Shown: positions 10,132 to 18,889, counted from the stretch's first letter. The stretch is DNA of 64,000 nucleotides from Lysinibacillus sp. G4S2 (GCF_030348505.1 NZ_JAUCFJ010000002.1:4468001-4532000); one strand, 5' to 3'. Program-made: numbers and translations. Notes: generated by a model from the letters alone, not told the origin.

Positions 10132-10161
10132 ATTATATTATATGCTGGTGCTTATCGTCAA
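10132..10161 (-). promoter_or_regulatory. Sigma-A promoter for the small RNA / abi
   Basis: TTGACG (10161-10156) and TATAAT (10137-10132) are separated by 18 bp. Predicted start about 10125-10127, at the first hairpin. Confidence 0.7.
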
Positions 10162-10308
10162 ATACTAAAATCCATAAATTTAATGATTTATCGATTAACT
10201 CCCCCATAAACCTCATGCATCATATCTTCCATAATATAAGACAAAAACGTAGTTTGAATTAGAAGGTCTAAGAGCCAAATTATCGTAAAAATATGTAGGG
10301 ATAAGAAA

Positions 10309-10352
10309 AGGGATATTGCACAAGAGTTCAACTCCCGTTCAATATCCCTAGT
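10309..10352. repeat. Hairpin near the right end of element A
   Basis: AGGGATATTG and CAATATCCCT form a 10-bp stem around ~20 bases. No T run of note, so it may be a recombination-end structure rather than a terminator. Confidence 0.5.
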
Positions 10353-10398
10353 CTGTTAAATCGTTGATATGACTGCATTTACAGCCACTTTATGTATG

Positions 10399-10419
10399 GG
10401 AGACGGCGGGAGTCGAACC
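10399..10419. other. attL core (21-bp copy of the tmRNA 3' end)
   Basis: Identical over 21 bases to 36234-36254 inside ssrA (GGAGACGGCGGGAGTCGAAC plus C). This direct repeat marks the two ends of element B. Confidence 0.9.
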
Positions 10420-10479
10420 GCTATCTATTAGAAAGCTTATAATACCAGCAATTATAAGGGTTTTTGTATAATCTAAAAA

Positions 10480-10506
10480 TTTTTGACCATGGTTTTGACT
10501 ATGGAA
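10480..10506. promoter_or_regulatory. Integrase arm-type sites, left end
   Basis: TTGACCATGGTT followed by TTGACTATGGAA, two 12-bp direct repeats. The same pair, same orientation, occurs at the other end (36111-36134), as expected of the P and P' arms of attP. Confidence 0.75.
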
Positions 10507-10782
10507 TGAATTATTTCTTACGGAGACGAGACTTTTATTAAACATTCACCAATGCATTTACTAATCCTGATGCGGAATTTAGAACAAGGTGTTAAACATT
10601 GTCGTCAAATATATCAAACTTGAAAATAAAACAAAAACTGCCTTTAATTCTATATTCCGTATGTATATTCAACATTACAATAGTTTGCTACTTTTTTAAA
10701 CATCACCCCAGATTATTTCAATTTTTAAAGCTCATTATCTTTCGTTTAATATGGCGCATACTTTTTGAGTCTTCGTTTCCCC

Positions 10783-11076
10783 GTATTCTGTGTAAAATAT
10801 TAATCTTATTGTCTATTGTTTTGCGTACTCTGTGACAGATTTTAAGTTTGTTGTCTCTCTTTTTCCGTACTCTGTGACAGATTTTAAGTTTGTTATCTCT
10901 CTTTTGCGTACTCTGTGACAGATTTTAAGGTTTGTTATCTCTCTTTTTGAGTATTCTGTGACAGATTTTAAGTTTGTTGTCTGTCTTTTTTCCGTACTCC
11001 TTGATACATTTTAAGCTTTTTGTCTGCTTTTCCCGTACTCAGTGACAAATTTATACTTGTTTTTGAAAGTCTAAAA
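10783..11076. repeat. Seven ~42-bp tandem repeats (iteron-like)
   Basis: Units begin with GTAYTCTGTGACAGATTTTA at 10783, 10825, 10867, 10908, 10951, 10994 and 11035, giving spacings of 41-43 bp. Sequence is well conserved in the middle units and decays at both ends. An ORF on the plus strand (10599-10835) overlaps the first units and is not credible. Near a primase gene such repeats may be replication iterons; that is inference. Confidence 0.85.
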
Positions 11077-11214
11077 AATTTGTACCCTTCAAAAAACTTT
11101 TTTTATGGCATTTAATAGCATTGCTTTTTTTTTATAAAATAAAAAGCATTAACAACAATAGACTGAGATTTAAATTCTTTTGACAACCTTCTAATTCTTT
11201 TTGTACTATCTAAA

Positions 11215-11703
11215 TCAATTAAGTCCTACATTATCACTTTTTATTTTACGTGTTTCGTACCATTCAAACAAATTTTCCTCAATGATAGAATCTGCATACC
11301 ATTCAACCCTATTCCAAAGTGATTGATAATAATCATAAGCACGATTTATAACATTAATTTCAATTTTTTCGCAAAATCGTTCAAGTGAATTTTCTGACCT
11401 TTCGTATTCCTCAACCTCGTCATCTGTTAATAAATCTTTTGGTGATAGTGACTCCAATTTAACTTTAAATAGTATCAGGTATGGTGTATCACTGTTCATA
11501 GTAAATTCATCATGTCCCTCTAATTCTCCTGTTCGTAAATTTAATGTTGCATATGAACTCTCCAACCAAGGATTTATGAATCGTTTCCAGGCTGTATTAA
11601 ACAGTTCATTATACGTAATTGTATCTCTAATTTCGTTTACTACTTCCATACTTAAGATTTCTCCTTGACAGCTTGAAAATATAATTGAACCTGTTGATAA
11701 CAC
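11215..11703 (-). CDS. Hypothetical protein
   Basis: 162 residues from a GTG preceded by AAGGAGG at 10-base spacing; an internal ATG (residue 19) also has GGAG upstream. Acidic, soluble and alpha/beta in look (YATLNLRTGELEGHDEF, NRVEWYADSIIEENLFEWYE). No motif or family recognised. First gene inside the left end of element B. Confidence 0.6.
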   Translation of the reverse strand: MLSTGSIIFSSCQGEILSMEVVNEIRDTITYNELFNTAWKRFINPWLESSYATLNLRTGELEGHDEFTMNSDTPYLILFKVKLESLSPKDLLTDDEVEEYERSENSLERFCEKIEINVINRAYDYYQSLWNRVEWYADSIIEENLFEWYETRKIKSDNVGLN

Positions 11704-11881
11704 AATATATTATCCTCCTTCGCGAATATAAATAATTTTAGGTTTTCTTGTACTTTCCATTAAAAACGGCTACAACCACAAGGGGGAGGACAGGTAATTG
11801 AGGGGCTTTAGTTCATCTTTAAAGTACATTGTTTATCTATTATATCTCTTAAAAGTTTTTCCTATATTTAATAGAAGAAAG

Positions 11882-12079
11882 TCACTCTTTTACCCGAATC
11901 TCCTTCTTGTAGGGAAAATCATCCTCTTCTTCATCATGGGCATTTATAAATAAGGAAGGGTTTATTTCAGCACATGAAAAGTCTTCATCCTCAGCTCTGA
12001 AATCAAGATTAATTTCCTCGACTCTGTATTTAACGATTTCACCTTTTCGAATTTCAATCTCCTGGGTAAATCCCCCCAT
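11882..12079 (-). CDS. Small acidic hypothetical protein
   Basis: 65 residues from ATG 12079, chosen because GGGG lies upstream and the longer start (12115) adds only a hydrophobic stub. Very acidic (RAEDEDFSCAE, HDEEEDDFPYKKE). Small acidic proteins on mobile elements sometimes mimic DNA or act as anti-restriction factors, but nothing here proves that. Confidence 0.5.
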   Translation of the reverse strand: MGGFTQEIEIRKGEIVKYRVEEINLDFRAEDEDFSCAEINPSLFINAHDEEEDDFPYKKEIRVKE

Positions 12080-12325
12080 ATATCTCAACCCCACACACGT
12101 CAATATCAATACCATATTATTTTGACATTAATATATATGGTTCTGGCTTTATAGATAGTTTCTTTGCTTTCTTTTTTTGTATATGGCTAATCAAATTGTC
12201 AAAACCGTTATCTTTTGTTAATAGTCTTGTTGGTGCTTTCTGTTGACTATATACTAAATTATAAGTTGACATCTTATAATTTTGGTTGCCTCCCACGCAA
12301 CAATAAAAAAAGGAGAATAACTTTA

Positions 12326-12889
12326 ATGATTAGCATCTTAATGCAGATAAAACTGAATCGATTCTTAGAAAATCACAATTCAAAAGAAATTATCAAGGAT
12401 ACAAAAAATCAAATACTGGAAGAAGAAGAATATGGGGATATAGAGAGTTTAGGGGTATTCGGTCATAGCTTAAGTAATTTTCAATTAAGTAAACTGGATA
12501 GCCGCTTATCAAATTCTAAAAAATCTCTAACAGTTGGTCAGTATTTAAGAAAACTAACATCAGAGAGAGGGATTCATTCGTTTAGTGAAAACAGGTTTGG
12601 AGAAGCTCAAATTACTAAAACATATTGGAGTAGAATATTAAATGATAAATATAAGACCCATGATAAAGACAAACTAATAAGGATTGCTATTTTTCTTAAA
12701 CTTAGTCTAAAAGAAACCATGAAACTGCTATACAAGGCTGGATTTACGCTTAGTGTGGAAAACAAGAAAGATGAAATTATTGCGTTTTGTTTAGAAGAAG
12801 GCATTTATAATTTATACGATATTGAAGAATTATTAGCAGAGAATAACTTACCAACATTATTTTCAAAGGTACGTTCAATAGAAAAATAA
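12326..12889 (+). CDS. HTH regulator-like protein
   Basis: 187 residues from ATG 12326 behind AGGAGAATAA; an upstream in-frame ATG (12215) lacks a ribosome site. The C-terminal ~120 residues look like a Cro/CI-type helix bundle (LTVGQYLRKLTSERG, TYWSRILNDKYKTHDKDKLI, FLKLSLKETMKLLYKAGFTL, then DEIIAFCLEEGIYNLYDIEE). The N-terminal ~65 residues are unique. It faces the primase gene convergently, so it may control replication or maintenance genes. Confidence 0.65.
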   Translation: MISILMQIKLNRFLENHNSKEIIKDTKNQILEEEEYGDIESLGVFGHSLSNFQLSKLDSRLSNSKKSLTVGQYLRKLTSERGIHSFSENRFGEAQITKTYWSRILNDKYKTHDKDKLIRIAIFLKLSLKETMKLLYKAGFTLSVENKKDEIIAFCLEEGIYNLYDIEELLAENNLPTLFSKVRSIEK

Positions 12890-13101
12890 TGCACCCCTAT
12901 TAATAGGTTATGCCATAATAAGGGAAGGGTTACAACCACAAGGAGGGGGATTGGGGGTACGGGTAATCGAGTGGATTTTTTTAAAACTTTTATTATTTTT
13001 TCATCCATTAAATATATTTTGAAAAGATTTTTTTAATATAATTAAGTCTCTCTTTTACCTGCGACCTCCTTTGTAATTGTGTAACACAGGGATTCAATTA
13101 T

Positions 13102-15330
13102 TTATTTTTTACGAGTTCGGATTCCTTTGAAAATAACTCTTTTGTTAGAGTCCTCTGTTTTAATAACATTTCGACCATATTCTATTTCAAGTGATTTATT
13201 AAACTTTGTCTGAGATATAGGTTGCATATTATTTTCAATACACGTTCTTTTATAACGCTGATAGAGATTAATACTATATTCAGATGCCTCAACTAATAGC
13301 TCGCAATACTCCTCTACGAACCAAATCACATTATTACTTTGCTTACGATATTCATTCAAGAGATTTTGTGTTGTATCGCTTTTAGTAAACTGGTAATTGT
13401 TATCCATTAAACGTATTAATCCTTCTAAAGCCCATTGGACAATTCCATCAATTTCATTCTGCAATTTGCTTAGTAAGGCTGTGTCAATTTTCGATTCTTC
13501 AACTTGCTTTAGAAATGGGAGGATGATTAGCCGTCTAAAAAATCCATCTGTTCTATCCACGTAATTGGCTGGAAGTTCATTACAGGAAAATAGTAATCTT
13601 GCTTTATTGCTGAAAGAAAATGGTGATTGGAATTTTTCTTCCGCCACAATTGTATCTCCGCTAACTAAGGTCTTAAAGATACCTGTATCTTGAAGTGCTT
13701 TATTCGGTAAATCTGCATATATATTTGCAAGTTTTCCAAACAGTAGTCCCGTTTTAAATTTTTGAGATAAATCTTGTAAGGGAACATTGCTAATATGTTT
13801 TTTCCCGATTATGAATTCAATTAGTTTTAAAAAGGTTGATTTTCCTGTTCTACCAGGACCATATAGAATATAAGCTTTTTCAGCGACCGTCTCTGGAACT
13901 AAAAGATATCCCAGTAATTCTTGTGCAATGAGTACATCCATTTGCGTAAGTGATTGATTAATAAATTGAAGAAAGTTTGGACATTGGGCAAATCTATTAT
14001 AGTCCGCATTAATTTGTATTGCAGTCTTTATTTCAGGAGAATGTGGTTCAAGACTTTGGCTACGAATATTATAGATTCCATTTTTGAAATTAATTTTATT
14101 GATTAGTATTGGAGAATCAAAGATATCTCCCTCAAACACTACCCTATTTTTTAATTGTTCCAACGTATCTTGAATATGATGGGCCTTACTATGCTCTACT
14201 AACAAATGTTCCTGAATCACCTTTTTCATTTTTTGTAAGGTTAATTCACAATAGACCCCTTTATCATACTGAAAGAAGCGTTCACTTGTATAAATAAGAT
14301 TCTCCGTTTCTGCAAGATGTTTAGCCAAAATGCCAGGCATAAAGCTTAGTGAATTCGTTCCCTTTATATACCACTTCGGAATCTCCTTCTCTGCAGATTT
14401 CATTTCACTTATTATCTTCACTTTATTTTCATTTTGTTTAGTATTATTAGTATGTGTATAGGTTATTTGTGTGCTGTTAATAGCTTCTTCGATGACGGCA
14501 TCTCCGTATGTTCTGCCGTCTGCATAGTGAATTGTATCCCATTTTTTACGGAAAAGCCCCGATTGTCGAAAGATTTCATTCATTTTATTGTGGTTTTTTT
14601 TGGTATAAAACGCTAATGCGTTACAGAATGCTAAATCAGCTTCACTTTGGGATTGATAGTGTTGTTGCCATGTTCCTTCAAAAAGATTTTTCAGCCTATC
14701 TCCATTCTTCTTAGAAAACATCACCTCTAATAATTCGTTGGTTGTATGTTGAAAACTTTCTTTTTCTGTTACTAATAATGCCATCTCTTGTTGCTTCTCC
14801 TCCTTCTCCAAAAATTTGTTACAAATATATTCAATTTCATTTGAACACCAGTTAATCTCCCCATATTCTTCTATCACGTTGCCTGTTACCGTAAAATATC
14901 GTTTATCACTATATACTTCTAAGCCATATACACTATTTTTAGAGCGTTGGTTTGTCTTTTCTCCTTTTACAATAAGATGGATGCCTCTTCCACTTGGAGA
15001 ATATTCAGCATAAGCCTTCTTTTTAAAACAATTTAATATCTCCATAGATACTTGATTGAATTTCCCATTTACATCAACACATCCATCAATATCAATTCCA
15101 ACAAAATCATCATTATCTGTAAAAACGAATCCAATGCCAGTTACTTTATTTCCTCCTGCATATACCCTGGCTTCCTCAAAGGTAAGCCAGTTTCCTTTAT
15201 TGTTTGCATCTATTGGATTCCCACTAATAGGATGGACTGGCACTTTAGTTATCTTTTCTCCTCTTGGGATTGCTTTATAGCAAATCCATTGCTTCGTATT
15301 CTTTAATTCTTCAGGGATGTTTTTATACAT
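13102..15330 (-). CDS. Primase-polymerase / SF3 helicase replication protein
   Basis: 742 residues. The N-terminal domain has an archaeo-eukaryotic primase pattern like that of phage NrS-1 polymerase: GIDIDGC at 78-84, SPSGRGIHL at 111-119, EVYSDKRYFTVTG at ~138-150. A D5/P4-type SF3 helicase follows, with Walker A GPGRTGKST at 491-499, a B-like NIYADLP and LFSCNELP. It should start and unwind DNA for autonomous replication of the excised element. Divergent from the partition genes and ~2 kb from the 42-bp repeats. The plus-strand ORFs opposite it are shadows. Confidence 0.9.
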   Translation of the reverse strand: MYKNIPEELKNTKQWICYKAIPRGEKITKVPVHPISGNPIDANNKGNWLTFEEARVYAGGNKVTGIGFVFTDNDDFVGIDIDGCVDVNGKFNQVSMEILNCFKKKAYAEYSPSGRGIHLIVKGEKTNQRSKNSVYGLEVYSDKRYFTVTGNVIEEYGEINWCSNEIEYICNKFLEKEEKQQEMALLVTEKESFQHTTNELLEVMFSKKNGDRLKNLFEGTWQQHYQSQSEADLAFCNALAFYTKKNHNKMNEIFRQSGLFRKKWDTIHYADGRTYGDAVIEEAINSTQITYTHTNNTKQNENKVKIISEMKSAEKEIPKWYIKGTNSLSFMPGILAKHLAETENLIYTSERFFQYDKGVYCELTLQKMKKVIQEHLLVEHSKAHHIQDTLEQLKNRVVFEGDIFDSPILINKINFKNGIYNIRSQSLEPHSPEIKTAIQINADYNRFAQCPNFLQFINQSLTQMDVLIAQELLGYLLVPETVAEKAYILYGPGRTGKSTFLKLIEFIIGKKHISNVPLQDLSQKFKTGLLFGKLANIYADLPNKALQDTGIFKTLVSGDTIVAEEKFQSPFSFSNKARLLFSCNELPANYVDRTDGFFRRLIILPFLKQVEESKIDTALLSKLQNEIDGIVQWALEGLIRLMDNNYQFTKSDTTQNLLNEYRKQSNNVIWFVEEYCELLVEASEYSINLYQRYKRTCIENNMQPISQTKFNKSLEIEYGRNVIKTEDSNKRVIFKGIRTRKK

Positions 15331-15339
15331 TCAAGTCCT

Positions 15340-15600
15340 CCTCGTTTTTTAGTAATAATTCTTCATAACACAGATTAGTTTATTAATCATCACCACTTCT
15401 AAGTTATTAAAAATCATCCTCACAAGACCCATTCTAAATGATAGATTTCCCTTTAAGAAGTCCATTTCTGCTTGACTATGTTCGAGCTTTCATAGCTATT
15501 TATGAAAATTTAAGAAAAGGCAAAACAAGCTAAAGCATGTTTTTATGAAAATTTCTTATTTCTCATAGCTAATTTGTATAAGATACATAGAAAGTAAAAT
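15340..15600. promoter_or_regulatory. Candidate centromere/promoter region for the partition operon
   Basis: Divergent intergenic region with repeated TCATAGCTA (15490s and 15570s) and TATGAAAATTT (15500 and 15545). ParMR-type operons carry their centromere and autoregulatory site upstream of parM. The repeats are few, so this is tentative. Confidence 0.35.
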
Positions 15601-15619
15601 TTGAAAGGAGTAGATTTAA

Positions 15620-16597
15620 TTGAAAGAACATGCTTTTGTTGCAATAGATAGTGGTAAATACGCTACCAAAGCGATAATGGAATACAAGGAGAAAACATAT
15701 ATATTAATTTTCCGCACAAAAATGCAGGAGGTATCAGATATCGGGATTGATATACAATCGAATTCATTTAAAGTTGAGTTGGATGGTAAACAGTATCTAT
15801 TAGGAGACATGGTTTCAGAAAACAAAAGTGACTTCAATCTCAGTAAAGAAACTTTAATCCACAAACTTGCGATTTATACAGCCATTGTAGAGTTAATGAA
15901 AAAGGCAAACGCTTATTTCCACAATGTTTATCTACATGTTGCTGTAAATGTTCCAATTACTGTATATAAAAATAAGACATCAAAAGATTCCTTTAAAGAA
16001 TACATTGAAAATAAAAATAAAACCATTTACCTCCGTATAAATGATAATGCCCATGTATTCAACTTAAATGATTTGACAATTTGTTTTGAGGGGATGGGAT
16101 TAGTTTTCGCAAACACAGAGGAGTATTCTAAGTACACCACTGCAGTCTTTGACATTGGAGGGCTTAATACTACTTACTGTATTTTCAACGGTATTCAGCC
16201 TAATTTTAATAGTATGACTGTTTCCCATCTGGGTATTAATACATTAAAAGCCAGGTTAGAACAGGAGCTTGTTCAACGATATAATAAAAACGTTTCTGCA
16301 AATGATTTAGAGCAAATCATAAAAAAAGGATACTTTAGTCATATGGGGAAAATTGACGAGGAAAGTAGAGAAATTATTCAAAAAATCAAGGCAGTCCATC
16401 TGGAGCAAATCTTGAGTTATGCCAAGCAACATGACTATACATTTAATCAAGATAAGATTATTTTTAGTGGTGGTGGTGCTCTATTATTACAACAAGAAAT
16501 TCAAAATAGCTTTCCAAATGCAACAACTGTTATAAATCCTCAGTTCGCTAATGTGAAGAGTTTTTTAGAAATTATAAAGGTAAAATACTCTTCATGA
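15620..16597 (+). CDS. ParM/StbA-like actin ATPase (plasmid partition)
   Basis: 325 residues from a TTG with AAAGGAG 9 bases upstream. Actin-fold motifs in order: phosphate-1 AIDSGKYATKAI at the N-terminus, phosphate-2 AVFDIGGLNTTYC mid-protein, and the adenosine motif IIFSGGGALLL near the C-terminus. Such proteins polymerise and push sister plasmids apart, bound to DNA through ParR. The next gene overlaps by 4 bases. Presence in an integrated island implies a replicating plasmid phase. Confidence 0.88.
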   Translation: MKEHAFVAIDSGKYATKAIMEYKEKTYILIFRTKMQEVSDIGIDIQSNSFKVELDGKQYLLGDMVSENKSDFNLSKETLIHKLAIYTAIVELMKKANAYFHNVYLHVAVNVPITVYKNKTSKDSFKEYIENKNKTIYLRINDNAHVFNLNDLTICFEGMGLVFANTEEYSKYTTAVFDIGGLNTTYCIFNGIQPNFNSMTVSHLGINTLKARLEQELVQRYNKNVSANDLEQIIKKGYFSHMGKIDEESREIIQKIKAVHLEQILSYAKQHDYTFNQDKIIFSGGGALLLQQEIQNSFPNATTVINPQFANVKSFLEIIKVKYSS

Positions 16598-16881
16598 TTG
16601 AGCGTAACAAAATCACTATCAGCTTTCTCCCAAGTGATAGTGATATATGGAATTTTTTACAGAATAAAAAAGAAACCTGCAATATCAGTGAATATATACG
16701 CAATCTAATTCGGCAAGATAAGAATAACTGCCCTTCTTTCATAGACGAAGAGAAAATTGCAGGGAAAATTCTACAAGCATTGCAAAATAGTCAGTTTATA
16801 ATACCTAAAAATGAACAAAAAGCTAAAGAGAACTTCCCATTAAGTGATGAAGCAAAGAATACCATTTTTAATCTTTTCTAA
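16594..16881 (+). CDS. ParR-like partition adaptor (inferred)
   Basis: 95 residues, ATGA overlap with parM. The N-terminal ~45 residues (KITISFLPSDSDIWNFLQ, ISEYIRNLIRQD) suit a ribbon-helix-helix DNA-binding domain, and the C-terminal tail ends in hydrophobic residues, where ParR contacts ParM filaments. Identification comes mainly from position and size. Confidence 0.7.
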   Translation: MIERNKITISFLPSDSDIWNFLQNKKETCNISEYIRNLIRQDKNNCPSFIDEEKIAGKILQALQNSQFIIPKNEQKAKENFPLSDEAKNTIFNLF

Positions 16882-16959
16882 GATAAATATGTTGCTAACC
16901 AAGAAAAGACAATACGACAATACCTAAATAGTATTTTGATGTATAAAATTTCAAAGAAA

Positions 16960-17003
16960 AGAGGCATCCCAAAATTGAATATACACCTTTGGGAAGCCCT
17001 CTA
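16960..17003. terminator. Hairpin after the partition operon
   Basis: GAGGCATCCCAAA pairs with TTTGGGAAGCCCTC across 12 bases. It lies between the parMR end and a convergent relic, so it may serve both. Confidence 0.65.
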
Positions 17004-17016
17004 CATATTACCTTAT

Positions 17017-17226
17017 TTAATCTGCACATGGAGAAATCAATATTTGCAATCCCTTATCCTCATAATTCCACATTTTCACCCACGTATATGTATCTGAGGG
17101 CAAAATAAATAATCTTTCTTCTTGTGGCTTAATTGGGCTCTTGTCTTAAGCTATACAGCCGTGAATAAACGTACCAGGGTGAATAGAAATTTCTCTATTC
17201 GTATCATTAAAATACTTAAATTTTAG
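17017..17226 (-). pseudogene. Small conserved protein relic with in-frame ochre
   Basis: A 70-codon frame (KYFNDTNREISIHPGTFIHG, then TAA at codon 27, then PQEERLFILPSDTYTWVKMW) has no usable start codon; the expected ATG position reads ATAG. It looks like a formerly intact ~65-residue beta-rich protein. Function unknown. Confidence 0.6.
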
Positions 17227-17449
17227 CTATACCCCCATTTTTTTATACGATATTTTAAACTGTAATATATAAAATTATTGCCATTAAAAAGCACACGCCA
17301 AACACAACATATAGTTGTGTATAATTTCATCTAACACTATATATTAATACCAAGAATCTCAACTGCTATAATTTTTGTGGGGGGATTACTTTCAGTCCCA
17401 ATAGACATTTATGACCCAGCCCTTCCCACATAACCCATAACCCTATTTT

Positions 17450-17509
17450 TCATATTTTAGAATAATATTGAAATACGAATCTTTTTGATGTAATATTTCT
17501 ATATTCCAT
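17450..17509 (-). CDS. 19-residue peptide ORF with ideal ribosome site
   Basis: AAAGGAGGTGAACCGT precedes ATG; the peptide starts MEYRNITSKRF and ends YYSKI. The ribosome site is one arm of an inverted repeat (CCTCCTTTCT ... AGAAAGGAGG), so an equally good site faces the other way (ATG 17554). Translation is plausible, function unknown. Confidence 0.35.
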   Translation of the reverse strand: MEYRNITSKRFVFQYYSKI

Positions 17510-17704
17510 ACGGTTCACCTCCTTTCTTTGTATAATTGCAGAGAAAGGAGGGATATGAACTCCCCCACCCTAAAACTCACAAGTTACATACCTATAATAG
17601 ATACCTCTATTCCCTTCTGCTTCTTTACCCCTTTACGACTAACCTACACCCACATCTATTCAATCAACGCTTTCAAATATCCCCTTATTGCCTATACGCT
17701 AAAA

Positions 17705-17968
17705 TTAATACACAAGAAACTGCTCCATTTCTTCTGGAGACAAATCTTCTGGTGACACCTTTTTTCCTGTTTTTCTTTCTTTTTCTTCACAGTATTCACA
17801 CAGCAATCTGAATTTAACTCTCTTAGCACCAGGAGGCAATGGTATGATGAATGGTTCGAGTCCATCCTCAAACATTTCTAATATATCCCAATATATGTCG
17901 TCGAATGGGTTCATCTCCATTATTATTTTTTTCTTTTCCTCTCTTGACATTCCTTCATCCTTTTTCAT
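17705..17968 (-). CDS. Hypothetical small charged protein
   Basis: 87 residues: Lys/Glu-rich N-terminus, NPFDDIYWDILEMFEDGLEP, then FRLLCEYCEEKERKTGKK with a Cys-x2-Cys, and an acidic end. The start may be residue 1 or Met7 (AAGGATGAAGGA upstream). First of a run of small minus-strand genes to 19.4 kb. Confidence 0.6.
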   Translation of the reverse strand: MKKDEGMSREEKKKIIMEMNPFDDIYWDILEMFEDGLEPFIIPLPPGAKRVKFRLLCEYCEEKERKTGKKVSPEDLSPEEMEQFLVY

Positions 17969-18120
17969 ACAAATACCACACCTTCAATAAGTTATTTCCT
18001 CAAAAATCGAATGCTGAAGATTTAGTGTCTTTCTAAAAATACACACAGTGACTCGCCATCATTCTTCTCCTATTACTAATCTAATTACTAAAAGCCTATA
18101 CTTATACTTTCTGTTTCAAA

Positions 18121-18234
18121 CTACTCTATATCCATGTCTTTATAGGTTTTACCAGCATCTAAAAATCTTTCAACTTCTTCTAAGTTCTTATCATACGTAA
18201 TTTTCAATTCAATTAATTCATCGCTATTTTTCAC
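18121..18234 (-). CDS. 37-residue ORF coupled to the upstream small gene
   Basis: A GTG start overlaps the end of the preceding gene by 11 bases, with GGGG just upstream. The peptide is charged and helical (ELIELKITYDKNLEEVERFL). Overlap suggests translational coupling. No family recognised. Confidence 0.45.
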   Translation of the reverse strand: MKNSDELIELKITYDKNLEEVERFLDAGKTYKDMDIE

Positions 18235-18439
18235 CTAATACCCCACACATTAATAAAAAAAATAAGATACCGACATACAAGAGAACTAATGCACCACGAA
18301 GTTTAACTTGCCTTCTTTGATGTGCCTCTATAATGGCTATTACTCGCTCATTATCATTTGAGACACTATACCTCATAATCGGCACACTCATCTTCATTCT
18401 ATTAGAATTATGTTTCTTATTTCTGTTAATTTGCGCCAC
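18224..18439 (-). CDS. Small tail-anchored membrane protein
   Basis: 71 residues from GTG behind AAAAGAGGG. The N-terminal ~45 residues are basic and a single membrane segment (GALVLLYVGILFFLLMCGVL) lies at the C-terminus. Preceded 21 bases upstream by another small membrane protein gene. Confidence 0.6.
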   Translation of the reverse strand: MAQINRNKKHNSNRMKMSVPIMRYSVSNDNERVIAIIEAHQRRQVKLRGALVLLYVGILFFLLMCGVLGEK

Positions 18440-18460
18440 AATATCCCTCTTTTCACTTAG

Positions 18461-18598
18461 TTATTGAATATTTAAATTACCTTTGTTCAAATTCCTTTGT
18501 TTCTTTGTTCCCTTTTTATAAATGACAAGAATAGATAGTAAAGCCATAATAAAAATGAAAATCATGGTACAAATACTTACAATAGCAAAAGCTAACAT
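18461..18598 (-). CDS. 45-residue single-pass membrane peptide
   Basis: GGGAGGTG lies 5 bases before ATG. One N-terminal hydrophobic segment (MLAFAIVSICTMIFIFIMAL) is followed by a strongly basic tail (YKKGTKKQRNLNKG). Intact frame, stop TAA, then the next small membrane protein. Unknown function; bacteriocin, holin-like or toxin roles cannot be told apart. Confidence 0.6.
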   Translation of the reverse strand: MLAFAIVSICTMIFIFIMALLSILVIYKKGTKKQRNLNKGNLNIQ

Positions 18599-18639
18599 TT
18601 TCTCACCTCCCTTCAATTAAAAACCCAATAACAATCTCT

Positions 18640-18831
18640 TTATCTTTCAAGGAGAATATTGAATAGTTCCTCTTGCATAGCTAAAAACTCTTCTTCATTC
18701 ACTGCTTCATCAAATCCGTAATCCCTAAGTTGTATAGGATTTATTTGTTGTATCCACTCACAAATTGAATATTCTTCATCCAACCCATCAAAAATCATAG
18801 TTTCTGTGAAAGTAACAACATTGTTCTCCAT
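18640..18831 (-). CDS. Small acidic protein downstream of leader/attenuator copy 1
   Basis: 63 residues, acidic (IFDGLDEEYSICEWIQ, DEAVNEEEFLAMQEEL). AGGAGGTTTAGGGG precedes ATG. The nearest upstream unit is the 25-codon ORF with its terminator at 18890-19018, so expression may depend on read-through. No family recognised. Confidence 0.6.
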   Translation of the reverse strand: MENNVVTFTETMIFDGLDEEYSICEWIQQINPIQLRDYGFDEAVNEEEFLAMQEELFNILLER

Positions 18832-18889
18832 CCCCTAAACCTCCTAATCAATATCCATATTTACCGATAGTTACCTATAATTTTGACTA

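Larger units (their letters stand above)
8984..10398. mobile_element. Element A: recombinase-less att-flanked cassette at ssrA
   Basis: Left border: GGAGACG-CGGG at 8984, the tmRNA 3'-end core with one base lost and its right half decayed. Right border: the good core at 10399. Inside lies one gene (Abi_2) plus a small RNA and no integrase. The arm-like pair starts 85 bp inside the left border, as in element B (83 bp). This fits a cis-mobilisable element accreted in tandem. Inference from borders only. Confidence 0.6.

Noticed and set aside
10599-10835. 78-residue ORF at the left end of element B
   Set aside because: No ribosome site, runs into the 42-bp repeats, composition of AT-rich non-coding DNA.
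10783-11076. CRISPR array
   Set aside because: Units are contiguous repeats with no unique spacers, and no cas gene is near; the same holds for the arrays at 32.9, 41.8, 54.7 and 58.5 kb.
12805-13008. 67-residue minus-strand ORF between regulator and primase
   Set aside because: Overlaps the regulator's 3' end, Pro-rich stretch comes from a G-rich repeat shared with 11770-11806, no ribosome site.
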